A stretch of DNA of 64,000 nt, taken from positions 19,874-83,873 of the forward strand of contig JAFXQX010000039.1 in assembly GCA_017526745.1 (NCBI GenBank), in the 5' to 3' direction. This DNA is from Lachnospiraceae bacterium (GTDB taxonomy: Bacteria > Bacillota > Clostridia > Lachnospirales > Lachnospiraceae). The notes below the pieces were generated by a model. That model was not told where the DNA came from. It did not search any database and saw only the letters and a program-made list of their open reading frames with translations. Below are positions 63,457-64,000 of the stretch, one piece after another. The position numbers and the translations under genes are program-made. Each line of letters starts with the position of its first letter. Position 1 is the stretch's first letter.

Positions 63457-64000
63457 TTCGATAGTCATAGGCGGAGGGCCTGCCGGAATGGCGGCGGCGC
63501 TGTCGCTTCGCAAGAACGGAATAGAAAACATCCTGATCCTGGAGCGCGACAATACCCTCGGAGGTATACTCGGTCAGTGCATTCATAACGGTTTCGGCCT
63601 TCACACTTTTGATGAGGAACTAACCGGACCCGAGTATGCAGCCCGTTATATCGAAATGGTAAAGGCTGATGAGAAGATATCCTGCCGGACTGACACTATG
63701 GTAATGGATATACAGCCTGAGGTTAAGGATAATAGAATATTAAAGGCTGTCACGGCCTTTTCCGCACTGCACGGCCTGCAGCATCTTCTTACAAGATCGG
63801 TGATCCTTGCCATGGGGTGTCGTGAGAAGCCGCGCGGGGCGCTTAACATCCCGGGCTTTAGGCCTGCAGGTATATACTCCGCGGGAACCGCACAGAAGTT
63901 CGTGAACATCGACGGCCTTATGCCGGGACGCGATGTAGTGATATTAGGCTCCGGGGACATCGGTCTTATAATGGCAAGACGGATGACGCTTGAGGGCGCA
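63446..64000 (+). CDS. NAD(P)/FAD-dependent oxidoreductase of the glycerol operon (5' part, cut by window edge)
   Basis: First 185 codons of a flavoprotein. [21 protein letters not shown] is the FAD motif. CREKPRGALNIPGFRPAGIYSAGTAQ and VVILGSGDIGLIMARRMTLEG (start of the NAD-binding motif) are typical of the pyridine nucleotide-disulfide oxidoreductase-like partner of GlpA in Clostridia. No redox CxxxxC disulfide is visible near the FAD motif; a single Cys occurs in LGQCIHNG. The ATG overlaps the GlpA-like gene by 11 bases and has AAGGAGACGG upstream. The frame is open at the right edge. Confidence 0.85.
   Translation, partial: MIYDSIVIGGGPAGMAAALSLRKNGIENILILERDNTLGGILGQCIHNGFGLHTFDEELTGPEYAARYIEMVKADEKISCRTDTMVMDIQPEVKDNRILKAVTAFSALHGLQHLLTRSVILAMGCREKPRGALNIPGFRPAGIYSAGTAQKFVNIDGLMPGRDVVILGSGDIGLIMARRMTLEGA

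Overview
The window looks like chromosome from an anaerobic Firmicute of the class Clostridia, most likely a Lachnospiraceae (Butyrivibrio-like) bacterium. This is inferred from gene content, AGGAGG-type ribosome binding sites, TTGACA/TATAAT promoters, a moderate GC content estimated by eye, and many long multidomain signalling proteins. No insertion sequence, phage gene, CRISPR array or rRNA was seen. Coding density is high and most genes lie on the plus strand in short-spaced or overlapping operons.

Layout. 1-591 is the 3' part of a sugar-type solute-binding protein. It is followed by a minus-strand remnant that ends in a GGDEF tail. 967-5286 holds two integral membrane proteins, a PfkB-type sugar kinase, a class II aldolase and an alpha/beta hydrolase. 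5352-14638 is a signalling operon: a membrane protein, a REC-GGDEF-GGDEF*-REC*-HD-GYP regulator, a hybrid kinase with Hpt, a hybrid kinase whose C-terminus is a complete DegV (fatty-acid-binding type) domain, and an acyltransferase. 14606-15906 (minus) is an SPFH protein plus a small membrane protein. 16052-22794 carries a secreted HExxH metalloprotease, a lipid kinase, a patatin-like hydrolase, a secreted SGNH esterase and a periplasmic-binding-fold/GGDEF protein. 22801-25809 has a DUF1836 protein, a DegV protein and a MATE exporter. 25881-28729 has an ECF S component and the sulfur pair metY-cysK behind a promoter with candidate operators. purA follows on the minus strand with an attenuator-like leader.

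30307-39834 is a second signalling block: HD-GYP, a propeller hybrid kinase of 1404 residues, a response regulator, and an HD-GYP-like protein with eroded catalytic motifs and an unrecognised C-terminal region. 39930-44476 is an adaptor/ATPase/permease efflux operon with a palindromic operator. 44491-49424 holds AlkD-type repair, MFS and NSS transporters and two membrane proteins. A tRNA-Leu with anticodon AAG (minus) lies at 49471-49555. 49651-58144 holds a small membrane protein, a chemoreceptor, a nuclease-fold protein, a SIMPL protein, another DegV protein, rlmH and a secreted M16C peptidase. 58202-60439 is a polar amino acid ABC transporter. 60455 to the right edge is a glycerol operon (glpK, a GlpA-like dehydrogenase, and a partial FAD oxidoreductase).

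The strongest theme is second-messenger and phosphorelay signalling: two GGDEF proteins, three HD-GYP-type proteins and three hybrid kinases in 64 kb. The most unusual single item is the histidine kinase-receiver-DegV fusion. It may couple a lipid-binding fold to phosphotransfer and c-di-GMP turnover. All functions are inferred from sequence motifs read by eye; no database search was possible.
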